A stretch of DNA of 58,960 nucleotides from Streptomyces hydrogenans (GTDB taxonomy: Bacteria; Actinomycetota; Actinomycetes; Streptomycetales; Streptomycetaceae): positions 62,587-121,546 of the forward strand of contig NZ_BNBS01000010.1 of assembly GCF_014656075.1 (NCBI RefSeq), given 5' to 3'. Made by a program: the position numbers and the translations under genes. The stretch's first letter is position 1; every line of letters begins with the position of its first letter. Under the pieces are notes generated by a model. It did not search any database, was not told the origin of the DNA, and worked only from the letters and a program-made list of their open reading frames with translations. Positions 1-6,587 of the stretch are shown one piece after another.

Positions 1-63
1 GTGCGGCTGGTGCGGCTGGTGCGGCTGGTGCGGCTGGTGCGGCTGGTGCGGCTGGTGCGGCTG
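1..63 (+). repeat. 9-bp perfect tandem repeat, seven copies
   Basis: The unit gtgcggctg is repeated seven times without error from the left edge. Read in the frame of the protein ending at 1727 it encodes Ala-Ala-Gly triplets, so it is a coding microsatellite. The array may extend left of the window. Copy-number change would alter protein length in steps of three residues without a frameshift. Confidence 0.95.
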
Positions 64-1727
64 GTGCCGACCGTACGGCCGGTGCGGACCGTGCGGCCGG
101 TGTGGCCGGTGCCGACCGTACGGCCGGTGCGGACCGTGCGGCCGGTGTGGCCGGTGTGGCCGGTGTGAACCGTACGGCCGGTGCGGACCGTGCGGCCGGT
201 GTGGCCGGTGTGAACCGTACGGCCGGTCGGGCTGCGGCTCGGACCTCGCCGGATTCGCCGTCCCGGCCTGTGGCTGCCGCCGGTGCCGGAGCCCATGGGG
301 GTGCTGGTGCTGGTGCTGGTGCCGAAGCTGAAGCCGGCGCCGTGGCCCGGGCCGGTGCCGAAGTCGAAGTCCGTGCCGTGGCCCGGGCCGGGGCCGAAGT
401 CGAAGCCCGTGCCGTGACCCAGGCCGGAGCCGGAGTCGGAGCCAGTGGCGGTGCCCAAGCCGGGGCTGGCGCCGCTGGCGAGGCTGGTACCGGTGCCGCT
501 GGCGCTGGCGCTGGCGCTGGCGGGGCTGGTACCGAAGCCGGCACCGGTGGCGGCGTCGACGACGCGGCCGACGGGGTGCCTCCTGGTGAGCGGGGCGTGT
601 CCGTGCTCTCGTACGTCGGCGACCCGCAGCCTTCCCGTACCGGCGCCGTGACCGGTGACCGCACCGCGTCGGACGGCTCGTCGCCGACGGGCGAGCACCG
701 CACACGCGCCGCCGACGAGCGACAGGGGCATGGTTCCACGCACCCCGGCCACCCAGACCGTCCCAGCCACTCGGACCGTCCCAATCACCCCGACCGCCAC
801 GACCAGCCCGACCGCCGGTACCCCCGTCATCGGCCCACCCCCGGTCCCGGGCAGCGCCCGTTCGCCTTCCCGCCGTCGGGCGAGGGGCCCACGCCCGCCG
901 TCGGCCCACCCGCCCGGACCGACCCGACGGGTCCCACCGCCACGCCGACTTCCGGCGAACCGCAGGCTTCGCCGTCCGCGCCAGGGGTGGTGCCGTCCGG
1001 ATCGGCCGCTCCCCCACCGCGCCTGCGCTCACCTGCCGGCCGCACGTACCCGGGCGGATCGCCGCAGGAACCGATGCCCCGCCACGAGCCGGCGAGGGAA
1101 TCGGCACCACAGCCGCGGCCAGGCACGGCTCCCGAAGTGTCGCGCACCCCGGGACAGGACCCCGCCGTGCCACGTCATCCCGCCCCCGCCCCCGCCCCCG
1201 CCCCCGCGGCGCATCCTGCCCACGCCGGTGGCCCCGCCGGGCCCCCCTCCGCGCCGACACACCGCACGTCGCCCCCCACCACGCCCCCTTCGACACCAGC
1301 GGCACCAGCAGCCACCCGCTCCGAGGCGGTCACGGAGGCCACAAACGTCGCCGAGAGCCTCAAGGCCCCCGAAGCCACAGCGACGTCACCAGGCCGCCCC
1401 GCCGCACCCCCCGTCACCGCGCACGCGCCCTCCCCGCAGTCGTTCGCCGCCCACCCCGCCGTCGACGGGTCCCGGACGTCCACACCTCCGCGTCCGCCTT
1501 CCGCGCCGCCCGTCCGCACCGCCACGGCCGTCACCCGTCGGTCCGCCCCCGTGACGCGCCGGGCGCCCTCCGACTCCCCGGCGGCGCAGCCTCCGAACAC
1601 CGTCGTACGCGTCACCATCGACCGTCTGGTCGTGCGCACCGCGCCCGCCGAGCCCGTCGTCGACGCCCCGGCTCCGGGGAGGCGGTCCCGGCTGAGCCTC
1701 GACGAGTACCTCGGGAGGCGGCCGTGA
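1..1727 (+). CDS. Low-complexity Ala/Gly/Pro-rich protein of the CIS operon, 5' end missing
   Basis: The frame is open to the left edge (first full codon at position 3), so the GTG at 102 is only an internal candidate and the true start is outside. The protein begins with Ala-Ala-Gly repeats, continues with Gly/Ala/Glu and then long Pro/Ser/Thr/His-rich disordered sequence. It ends in a structured-looking tail, VRVTIDRLVVR followed by RLSLDEYLGRR. Its TGA overlaps the GTG of the next gene (GTGA), so it is translationally coupled to the CIS operon. Function is unknown; a disordered tether or linker carrying a C-terminal docking motif is an inference. The tail pattern recurs in the 91-residue protein at 2923. 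Composition is extreme but codon use is typical high-GC. Confidence 0.7.
   Translation, partial: AAGAAGAAGAAGAAGAAGAAGADRTAGADRAAGVAGADRTAGADRAAGVAGVAGVNRTAGADRAAGVAGVNRTAGRAAARTSPDSPSRPVAAAGAGAHGGAGAGAGAEAEAGAVARAGAEVEVRAVARAGAEVEARAVTQAGAGVGASGGAQAGAGAAGEAGTGAAGAGAGAGGAGTEAGTGGGVDDAADGVPPGERGVSVLSYVGDPQPSRTGAVTGDRTASDGSSPTGEHRTRAADERQGHGSTHPGHPDRPSHSDRPNHPDRHDQPDRRYPRHRPTPGPGQRPFAFPPSGEGPTPAVGPPARTDPTGPTATPTSGEPQASPSAPGVVPSGSAAPPPRLRSPAGRTYPGGSPQEPMPRHEPARESAPQPRPGTAPEVSRTPGQDPAVPRHPAPAPAPAPAAHPAHAGGPAGPPSAPTHRTSPPTTPPSTPAAPAATRSEAVTEATNVAESLKAPEATATSPGRPAAPPVTAHAPSPQSFAAHPAVDGSRTSTPPRPPSAPPVRTATAVTRRSAPVTRRAPSDSPAAQPPNTVVRVTIDRLVVRTAPAEPVVDAPAPGRRSRLSLDEYLGRRP
64..225 (+). repeat. 45-bp imperfect tandem repeats
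   Basis: A 45-bp unit occurs at 64-108 and again, identical, at 109-153. A variant copy follows at 163-207, with a partial copy to about 225. It encodes repeats of the type AGADRTAGADRAAGV. The array continues directly from the 9-bp repeat and lies in the same reading frame, so it is part of the low-complexity region of the first gene. Confidence 0.9.
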
Positions 1728-2926
1728 GCGACGCGCTCGCCCTCGCCGCGGTGACGGAGACCCTGCGGGCCGTGCTCGGGGAGGCCGTCCGGCGCACGGT
1801 CCCCGGCGTGAAGATGACGGCCCGTCACCCCTACGACGCGGGCGGCGCCGACACCGCGGACGACGCCGGACCGGCGCTGAACGTCTTCCTGTACAGGACC
1901 GACGTCGACTCGGCCTGGCGGAACACCGATCCCGTCGGCACGCACCCCGGTGAGACCCGCCGCCCGGCGCTCGCGCTCGCGCTGCACTACCTGCTCTCCG
2001 CGTCCGTGTCGCCCGGTGACGACTCGGCCCTTCCGGAGCGGCTGATCGGAGCGGCGATGTCGGCGCTGCACGACCGGCCCGAGCTGCGCGCGGACGACCT
2101 CAGGGCCGCCGCGGACTTCAGCGATCTGCACCTGCAACAGGAACCGGTGAAGCTCACGCCGTCGGCGCTGACGGCCGACGAGATGTGCCGCCTGTGGACG
2201 TCCCTGGGCGGCGGCTACCGGCTGTCGGTGGCGTACGAGGCCCGCGTCGTGCTCATCGACAGCTCCGCTCCCGGCCGCGCGCCCCTGCCGGTGCTGCGTC
2301 GCGGGGAGGGCGGGGCCGGTCCCGCGGCCGCGCCGACGGCGGCGGCACCGTGGCCGGTGCTGGAGGCCGTACACCCCTCGGTCGCCGCACCGGGATCGGA
2401 CGTCGTGCTCAGCGGCAGCGGGCTGGACTCGGGGGCGGTGAGCGTACGCCTGACGCACACGGTGCTCGGCGGGCCGCCGGTCGTGCTGCCGGCCCGTGCC
2501 GACACGGCCCGCGCGGTGCGCGCCACCCTGGGCGAGGACCTCGGTGCGGGCCGCTGGTCGGTGGTCGTGGTGCTCGCCGACGCCGACGGCGGCGAACGCA
2601 CCACCCGGACCCGGACGTTGTGTGTCGCGCCGCGTGTCACGAGCCCCCTGCCGCTGACCGTCGCACGGGACCCGGAGGGAGCCGCGGTGCTGGAGGTGCG
2701 TTGCGCGCCCGCCGTTCACCCGGGCCAACGCGTGGAACTGCTCGTGGGCGGTCGGCCGGTGGCGGCCGACCCCTTCACACGGGCCACCGGCACGCTGCGG
2801 TTCCGGCTGGCCGCGGGCGGGCCGGGGCGGTATCCGCTGCGCCTTCGCGTGGACGGGGTGGACAGCCCGCTGACCGACGGGGACACCGGGCGGTTCGATG
2901 CCGACACGGCGGTGGTGATCACATGA
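1724..2926 (+). CDS. DUF4255 (Pvc16-type) CIS protein with Ig-like domains
   Basis: Four hundred residues from GTG. The N-terminal domain, roughly residues 1-190, matches by eye the DUF4255/Pvc16 N-terminal family found in contractile injection systems: it opens ALAAVTETLRAVL and carries LNVFLYRTDVDSAWRN. In such systems Pvc16-like proteins are associated with the sheath/tube cap. Residues from about 205 form one or two all-beta domains of IPT/TIG type (PVLEAVHPSVAAPGSDVVLSG). GTG overlaps the upstream TGA and its own stop overlaps the next ATG. The DUF4255 assignment is fairly sure; the cap role is transferred from the family. Confidence 0.8.
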   Translation: MSDALALAAVTETLRAVLGEAVRRTVPGVKMTARHPYDAGGADTADDAGPALNVFLYRTDVDSAWRNTDPVGTHPGETRRPALALALHYLLSASVSPGDDSALPERLIGAAMSALHDRPELRADDLRAAADFSDLHLQQEPVKLTPSALTADEMCRLWTSLGGGYRLSVAYEARVVLIDSSAPGRAPLPVLRRGEGGAGPAAAPTAAAPWPVLEAVHPSVAAPGSDVVLSGSGLDSGAVSVRLTHTVLGGPPVVLPARADTARAVRATLGEDLGAGRWSVVVVLADADGGERTTRTRTLCVAPRVTSPLPLTVARDPEGAAVLEVRCAPAVHPGQRVELLVGGRPVAADPFTRATGTLRFRLAAGGPGRYPLRLRVDGVDSPLTDGDTGRFDADTAVVIT

Positions 2927-3198
2927 CGGCCGGCCGTGTCGACGTGCGCATCCGCCGGCTGGAGCTCGACGCGGCCGCCGCGCCGTCCCGGGCGGCGCTG
3001 TGCGCGGCCGTGGAGGCGGAACTCGCGGTGCGGCTCGGCCTCTCCCCCGCCGACCGGGGCGGGGCCGGCCCCGGTGCCGTACCGGCGGACGCCTCGGTCG
3101 CCGCGCTCGCCCGGCAGGTCGCCCTGGCCGTCCTGCGGGAGCTGGGCGCCCGCGAACCGGCGCGGCCACGGCCGCGGACAGGAGAGCGCAGGCCATGA
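2923..3198 (+). CDS. Small CIS-operon protein (91 aa) with beta-strand motif and helices
   Basis: ATG overlaps the previous stop (ATGA) and the protein's own stop overlaps the next ATG, so translation is coupled on both sides. Residues 4-14, VDVRIRRLELD, fit the pattern V-x-V-x-I-x-R-L-x-[VL] that also ends the first protein of the operon. The rest looks like two amphipathic helices (AALCAAVEAELAVRLGL and VAALARQVALAVLRELG). Size and position suit one of the small accessory proteins of CIS clusters, but I do not recognise the family. Function unknown; a chaperone or docking adaptor is a guess. Confidence 0.65.
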   Translation: MTAGRVDVRIRRLELDAAAAPSRAALCAAVEAELAVRLGLSPADRGGAGPGAVPADASVAALARQVALAVLRELGAREPARPRPRTGERRP

Positions 3199-3836
3199 CC
3201 TCACCCGCGCCTCGCAGAGGCGGCATCGTCTTCCTCGATCCCGAGCAGGGCCGCGTGCTGCGCGTCGTGCCCTTCCAGTACAACCCCGACAGCATCGTCC
3301 GCACGCTCCGCCCGCGGGGCATCGGCGCGGACGCGGGGGACCGGCTGGAGGCGCTGCGGTTGCAGGGGCCCGCGCGCGAGACCTTCCGCGTCGACGCGGA
3401 GCTGGACGCCACCGACCGGCCGGGTGCGGCGGGCGGTCCCGCGCCCGCCGCGGAGTCCGGGCTGTTCGGGATGCTGTCCGCGCTGGAGACGGCCGTCAGT
3501 CCCACGGTCGAGCAGCTGACCCGGCAGAACGACCTGGCCGCCAGGGGCATCCTGGAGATCGCCCCCGTGGAGGCCCCGCTGCCGGTGCTGGTGCTCGGCC
3601 CGCGACGGGTGCTGCCCGTCCGGATGCTCGACATCGACGTGACGGAGGAGGCGTACGACGGGGACCTGAACCCGATCCGGGCGCGGGTGACGCTCACGGT
3701 GCGGATCCTCACCGTCGACGACGTCGGCTTCGGCCACCGGGCGGGCGGTCTGTACCTGCGGTACCAGCAGGGCAGGGAACGCTTCGCGGGACTCGTCGGA
3801 TACGGCCCCGGAGCAGTCGGCTACGCGGGGAGCTGA
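3195..3836 (+). CDS. CIS tube-adaptor-like protein
   Basis: A protein of 213 residues. Its N-terminal half contains VVPFQYNPDSIVRTL at about residues 24-38, the hallmark FQYNP segment of the CIS tube-adaptor family (Pvc7-type N-terminal domain). The C-terminal half is beta-rich (VLPVRMLDIDVTEEAYD, RARVTLTVRILT). In Photorhabdus PVC the Pvc7 protein joins this domain to LysM. Here LysM is a separate downstream gene, so the Pvc7 function looks split. Start ATG overlaps the upstream TGA. Expected role: connecting the inner tube to the spike/baseplate in the assembled particle. Confidence 0.8.
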   Translation: MTSPAPRRGGIVFLDPEQGRVLRVVPFQYNPDSIVRTLRPRGIGADAGDRLEALRLQGPARETFRVDAELDATDRPGAAGGPAPAAESGLFGMLSALETAVSPTVEQLTRQNDLAARGILEIAPVEAPLPVLVLGPRRVLPVRMLDIDVTEEAYDGDLNPIRARVTLTVRILTVDDVGFGHRAGGLYLRYQQGRERFAGLVGYGPGAVGYAGS

Positions 3837-3868
3837 GCCGTGCGTCACCAGGCCGGAGGAGGCCGGGC

Positions 3869-4195
3869 ATGATCGAGCCCAACAGCAGGTACCACGCGGT
3901 GCCCACCACCACGTACACGCTGCCGGACGGCAGGACCGTCGCCCATCTGCGCCGCCGCTTCCTGCCCCGGCCCGAGGAACTCACGGCGGTGGGCGAGCAC
4001 GTCGTCGCCGCCGGGGACCGGCTGGACCGGATCGCGGCCCGGAGGTACGGGGACCCCGAGCAGTCGTGGCGGATCGCCGACGCGAACAGGGCGACGCGTC
4101 CGGACGGACTGACCGCCGTGCCCGGCCGGCGGCTGCGGATCACCCTGCCCGCCGAGGCCTCCGCGCCGGACGTCGGCGGCGGGACGGCCCGGTGA
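3869..4195 (+). CDS. LysM-domain baseplate protein
   Basis: A protein of 108 residues. A single LysM-type motif covers about residues 50-100 (VVAAGDRLDRIAARRYGDPEQSWRIADAN, shown here as two stretches VVAAGDRLDRIAARRYGDP and EQSWRIADAN). In phage tails and CIS, LysM domains of this type occur in gp53/Pvc7-like hub proteins and mediate protein-protein contacts rather than peptidoglycan binding. There is no signal peptide. GGAGGA precedes the ATG by about 8 nt after a 32-bp gap from the tube-adaptor gene. Its stop overlaps the GTG of the next gene. It probably works with the 3195 product as a split Pvc7 equivalent. Confidence 0.8.
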   Translation: MIEPNSRYHAVPTTTYTLPDGRTVAHLRRRFLPRPEELTAVGEHVVAAGDRLDRIAARRYGDPEQSWRIADANRATRPDGLTAVPGRRLRITLPAEASAPDVGGGTAR

Positions 4196-5313
4196 CGGCC
4201 CACGCCCTGCACCTTGTGCTGCTCCTCGGGGACGTCGTGCCCGCCCCGGCCCCGGCGGCGCTCGTCGACGCGCTGCACGGCGCGCGGATCACCACCGCCG
4301 GCGGCCGGACCGGCGGCTTCCAGCTGACCTTCGCCGTCAGTGCCGGGTCCGAGCCGGTCCGGGCCGTCCTGCCGGGCGGGGCGCTGCACCCGAAGCGGCG
4401 CGTCGTGGTCGCCGTGATCCTGGCGGGTCGGTGCCACGTCCTCATGGACGGGGTGATCACCCATCAGGAGCTGCACTCCGCGCGGGAGCCCGGCCGGTCG
4501 TTCCTCGTCGTCACCGGCGAGGACCTGTCGGCGCTCATGGACCTGAGACATGTCCGGCGCGCGTATCCCGGGCTGCCGCCGCACCTGCGGGCGGCCGCGG
4601 TCTGCGCTCCGTACGCGCAGTACGGCATCACCCCGCGGACCGTGGCTCCGGTGCTCACCGACCAGCCGAACCCGCTGGTCGACATTCCGGTCCAGTCGTC
4701 GACCGATCTCGCCTACCTGCGGTCGATGGCCGCGGACGTCGGCCATGTCTTCCACCTCGAACCCGGACCGGCGCCGGGCGTCAGCACCGCCTATTGGGGC
4801 CCGCGGAACCGCGACGGCGCCCTGCAACCGGCCCTCACCACCGGCTGCGGCGCCGCCGACAACGTGGAGGAACTGACCTTCGCCCTCGACGCCCTGGCCG
4901 ACTGCGACCTGCGGAGCCACCGCCTCGAACCGTCGTCCACGACCGCCTCCGAGATCACCGCGCCCGATCCCGGCCTGCTGCGCCGGAGCCTCGCCGAGCA
5001 CCCCGCGCAGGTCCTGCGCACCGGCCCGCTCGGCGGTCAGACCGGCCGCTCCCCGACCCGGACGCTGCTGGCCGGACTCGGCGGCCGGCTCGCCGCCGAC
5101 GCCGTCACCGGCCACGGCACGCTCGACGTGCCGCGCTACGGCCACGTCCTGACCGCCCACGCCCTGGTGGGCGTGCGCGGAGCCGGACGGGCGTATGACG
5201 GGCGCTACCTCGTGGCGGGCGTCACCCACGACCTCACCCGCGATACCTTCAGGCAGCACTTCACGCTGGTCCGTGACGGACTCGGCGCCGACACCCGGAC
5301 GGTGACCCCATGA
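4192..5313 (+). CDS. Phage late control D / VgrG N-terminal-like spike hub
   Basis: A protein of 373 residues from a GTG that overlaps the LysM stop. Sequence features fit the gpD/gp27-like hub: RRVVVAVILAGRCHVLMDGV (barrel strand), SFLVVTGEDLSALMDL, VHVFHLEPG-type strands (here HVFHLEPGPAPGV) and a C-terminal VRGAGRAYDGRYLVAGVTHD. In VgrG proteins and in Pvc8 this hub is fused to the gp5-like OB spike; here the OB spike is the next gene, so the hub/spike is split. It should form the trimeric platform under the tube. No signal sequence, as expected for a cytoplasmically assembled particle. Confidence 0.82.
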   Translation: MTAHALHLVLLLGDVVPAPAPAALVDALHGARITTAGGRTGGFQLTFAVSAGSEPVRAVLPGGALHPKRRVVVAVILAGRCHVLMDGVITHQELHSAREPGRSFLVVTGEDLSALMDLRHVRRAYPGLPPHLRAAAVCAPYAQYGITPRTVAPVLTDQPNPLVDIPVQSSTDLAYLRSMAADVGHVFHLEPGPAPGVSTAYWGPRNRDGALQPALTTGCGAADNVEELTFALDALADCDLRSHRLEPSSTTASEITAPDPGLLRRSLAEHPAQVLRTGPLGGQTGRSPTRTLLAGLGGRLAADAVTGHGTLDVPRYGHVLTAHALVGVRGAGRAYDGRYLVAGVTHDLTRDTFRQHFTLVRDGLGADTRTVTP

Positions 5314-5858
5314 CACCCGTGACAGCAGGGACGACGGCCCGGACGGGGCAGTGGCAGGGCATGTACGAGGGTGTCGTCGACTCGGCCGTGGACCCGACCG
5401 GGGTCGGCAGACTCCTGGTGCGCGTCCCCGAGGTGCTGGGCACCGAGGCGGCCGTGTGGGCCGCACCGCAGCCCCCGCTGGCCGGCCCGGACTGCGGCGT
5501 GTACGTGGTGCCGCCACCGGGATCCGGGGTGTGGGTGCGGTTCCTCGACGGTGACCCGGAGCGGGCGGTGTGCGTCGGATTCCGGTGGAGCGGGCCCGGG
5601 GACGTCCCGCCGGCCGCCGGGTCGACGCCGCCGGGCGTCCCGCAGATCGTCCTGGCCACGCCCTCAGGGAACGCCCTGGTGATCAGCGACATGCCCGGCC
5701 CGGGCGGGGGCATCAAGCTCCAACTGCACGGCGAGAACGGACCGTTCATCAAGATCAACGAGATGTCGATCGAGATCTCGTGCGGGCCGGGACTGGCCAC
5801 CCTGCGGCTGGCCGGTCCGCAGGTCACCGTGAACGACGGCGCGTTGTCGGTGCTGTGA
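5310..5858 (+). CDS. Gp5/VgrG-type OB-fold spike protein
   Basis: A protein of 182 residues whose ATG overlaps the hub stop. Residues about 15-90 form the gp5 OB fold with the typical progression MYEGVVDSAVDPTGVGRLLV, VWAAPQPPLAGPDCGVYVVP, GSGVWVRFLDGDPERAVCVG. After a proline-rich linker, residues about 110-182 are short beta repeats (GNALVISDM, IKLQLHG, IKINEMSIEIS, LATLRLAGPQVTVNDGALSVL) expected to build the triple-stranded beta-helix needle. It stands in for the C-terminal half of Pvc8/VgrG and should be the membrane-piercing spike carrying the PAAR-like tip. Confidence 0.85.
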   Translation: MTPVTAGTTARTGQWQGMYEGVVDSAVDPTGVGRLLVRVPEVLGTEAAVWAAPQPPLAGPDCGVYVVPPPGSGVWVRFLDGDPERAVCVGFRWSGPGDVPPAAGSTPPGVPQIVLATPSGNALVISDMPGPGGGIKLQLHGENGPFIKINEMSIEISCGPGLATLRLAGPQVTVNDGALSVL

Positions 5859-5865
5859 GGAAGCC

Positions 5866-6219
5866 ATGCCCGGACTGCTGCTCCACCACGGCGCTCTGAT
5901 GATGTGCGCCCACCCGCCCGGCCTCGTGACCATCCCCGCGCCGGTCCAGCAGCGCGTCCTGGTGGGCCCCCACCCGGTCGCGACCGTCGCCGACACGTTC
6001 CTCGTGGCCGGGTGCGGCTTCCCGGCCGCCACGCTCGGCGCGCCGCCCTGCACGAGCGTCGTCTGGCTGCACACCTCGGCCCGGGTGCTGGTGAACGGCC
6101 TGCCGGCGCTGCTCCAGCCGTCCCCGCCCGTCGGCGTCGCCCCGGCCGTCGGCGTGGGCACGCCGCCGCCCAACCCGCCGATGGTCCAGGTCATGCAGCT
6201 CAGGGTCCGGGGGATGTGA
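5866..6219 (+). CDS. PAAR-like spike-tip protein
   Basis: A protein of 117 residues, GAGGAAG ribosome site just before the ATG. It has the HHGALMMCAHPPG opening, repeated beta segments, conserved Cys (positions 14, 45, 57 region) and the PPCTSVVWLHTSARVLVNGLP core of PAAR-like/DUF4280-type proteins. These cap the OB spike and can bind a metal through Cys/His. The position directly after the spike gene and before gp25 supports a Pvc10-like tip. The exact PAAR subfamily is uncertain. Confidence 0.75.
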   Translation: MPGLLLHHGALMMCAHPPGLVTIPAPVQQRVLVGPHPVATVADTFLVAGCGFPAATLGAPPCTSVVWLHTSARVLVNGLPALLQPSPPVGVAPAVGVGTPPPNPPMVQVMQLRVRGM

Positions 6220-6224
6220 CCCGG

Positions 6225-6587
6225 ATGGACATCGAGTTCCCCTACCGGTTCGACGCCCGCGGCCGCACGGCGACGGCGCGTCACGCCGACCACGTGCGGG
6301 ACATGGTCGAACTGGTCCTGTTCACGAGTCCGGGAGAGCGCGTCAACCGGCCGGACTTCGGGTGCAACCACCTCGACCTGGTCTTCGCCGGCAACAGCCC
6401 CGAGCTGGCCGCGACCCTGGAGGTGGCCGCGCAGGCGGCGCTGCAGCGCTGGCTCGGCGACCTGCTCACGGTGGAGTCCCTCACCGTGACCTCGGAGGAG
6501 GCGACGCTGCACGTCCACGTCGCGTACGTCCTCACCGCGACCGGGGAGCAGCGCACCGTCACCGTGAGCGGAGGAGCCCCCTCATGA
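6225..6587 (+). CDS. GPW/gp25-like baseplate wedge protein
   Basis: A protein of 120 residues, the normal size for gp25/Pvc9. It shows the diagnostic segment LFTSPGERVNRPDFGCN (residues 32-48), followed by an amphipathic helix and beta strands ending in the typical C-terminal hairpin. gp25 triggers and anchors sheath polymerisation at the baseplate. It starts 5 nt after the PAAR stop and its stop overlaps the next ATG. The shift into translational coupling with the two large baseplate genes is the usual CIS order. Confidence 0.9.
   Translation: MDIEFPYRFDARGRTATARHADHVRDMVELVLFTSPGERVNRPDFGCNHLDLVFAGNSPELAATLEVAAQAALQRWLGDLLTVESLTVTSEEATLHVHVAYVLTATGEQRTVTVSGGAPS

Noticed and set aside
1..225. 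Tandem repeats considered as a CRISPR-like or regulatory array
   Set aside because: Units are 9 and 45 bp without spacers, in frame and encode a repetitive peptide.
1175..3712. 845-codon minus-strand open frame opposite the first CIS genes
   Set aside because: Arg/Gly/Ala-rich shadow with no domain, in a GC-rich genome where antisense frames stay open; the plus strand has recognisable families with coupled starts and stops.
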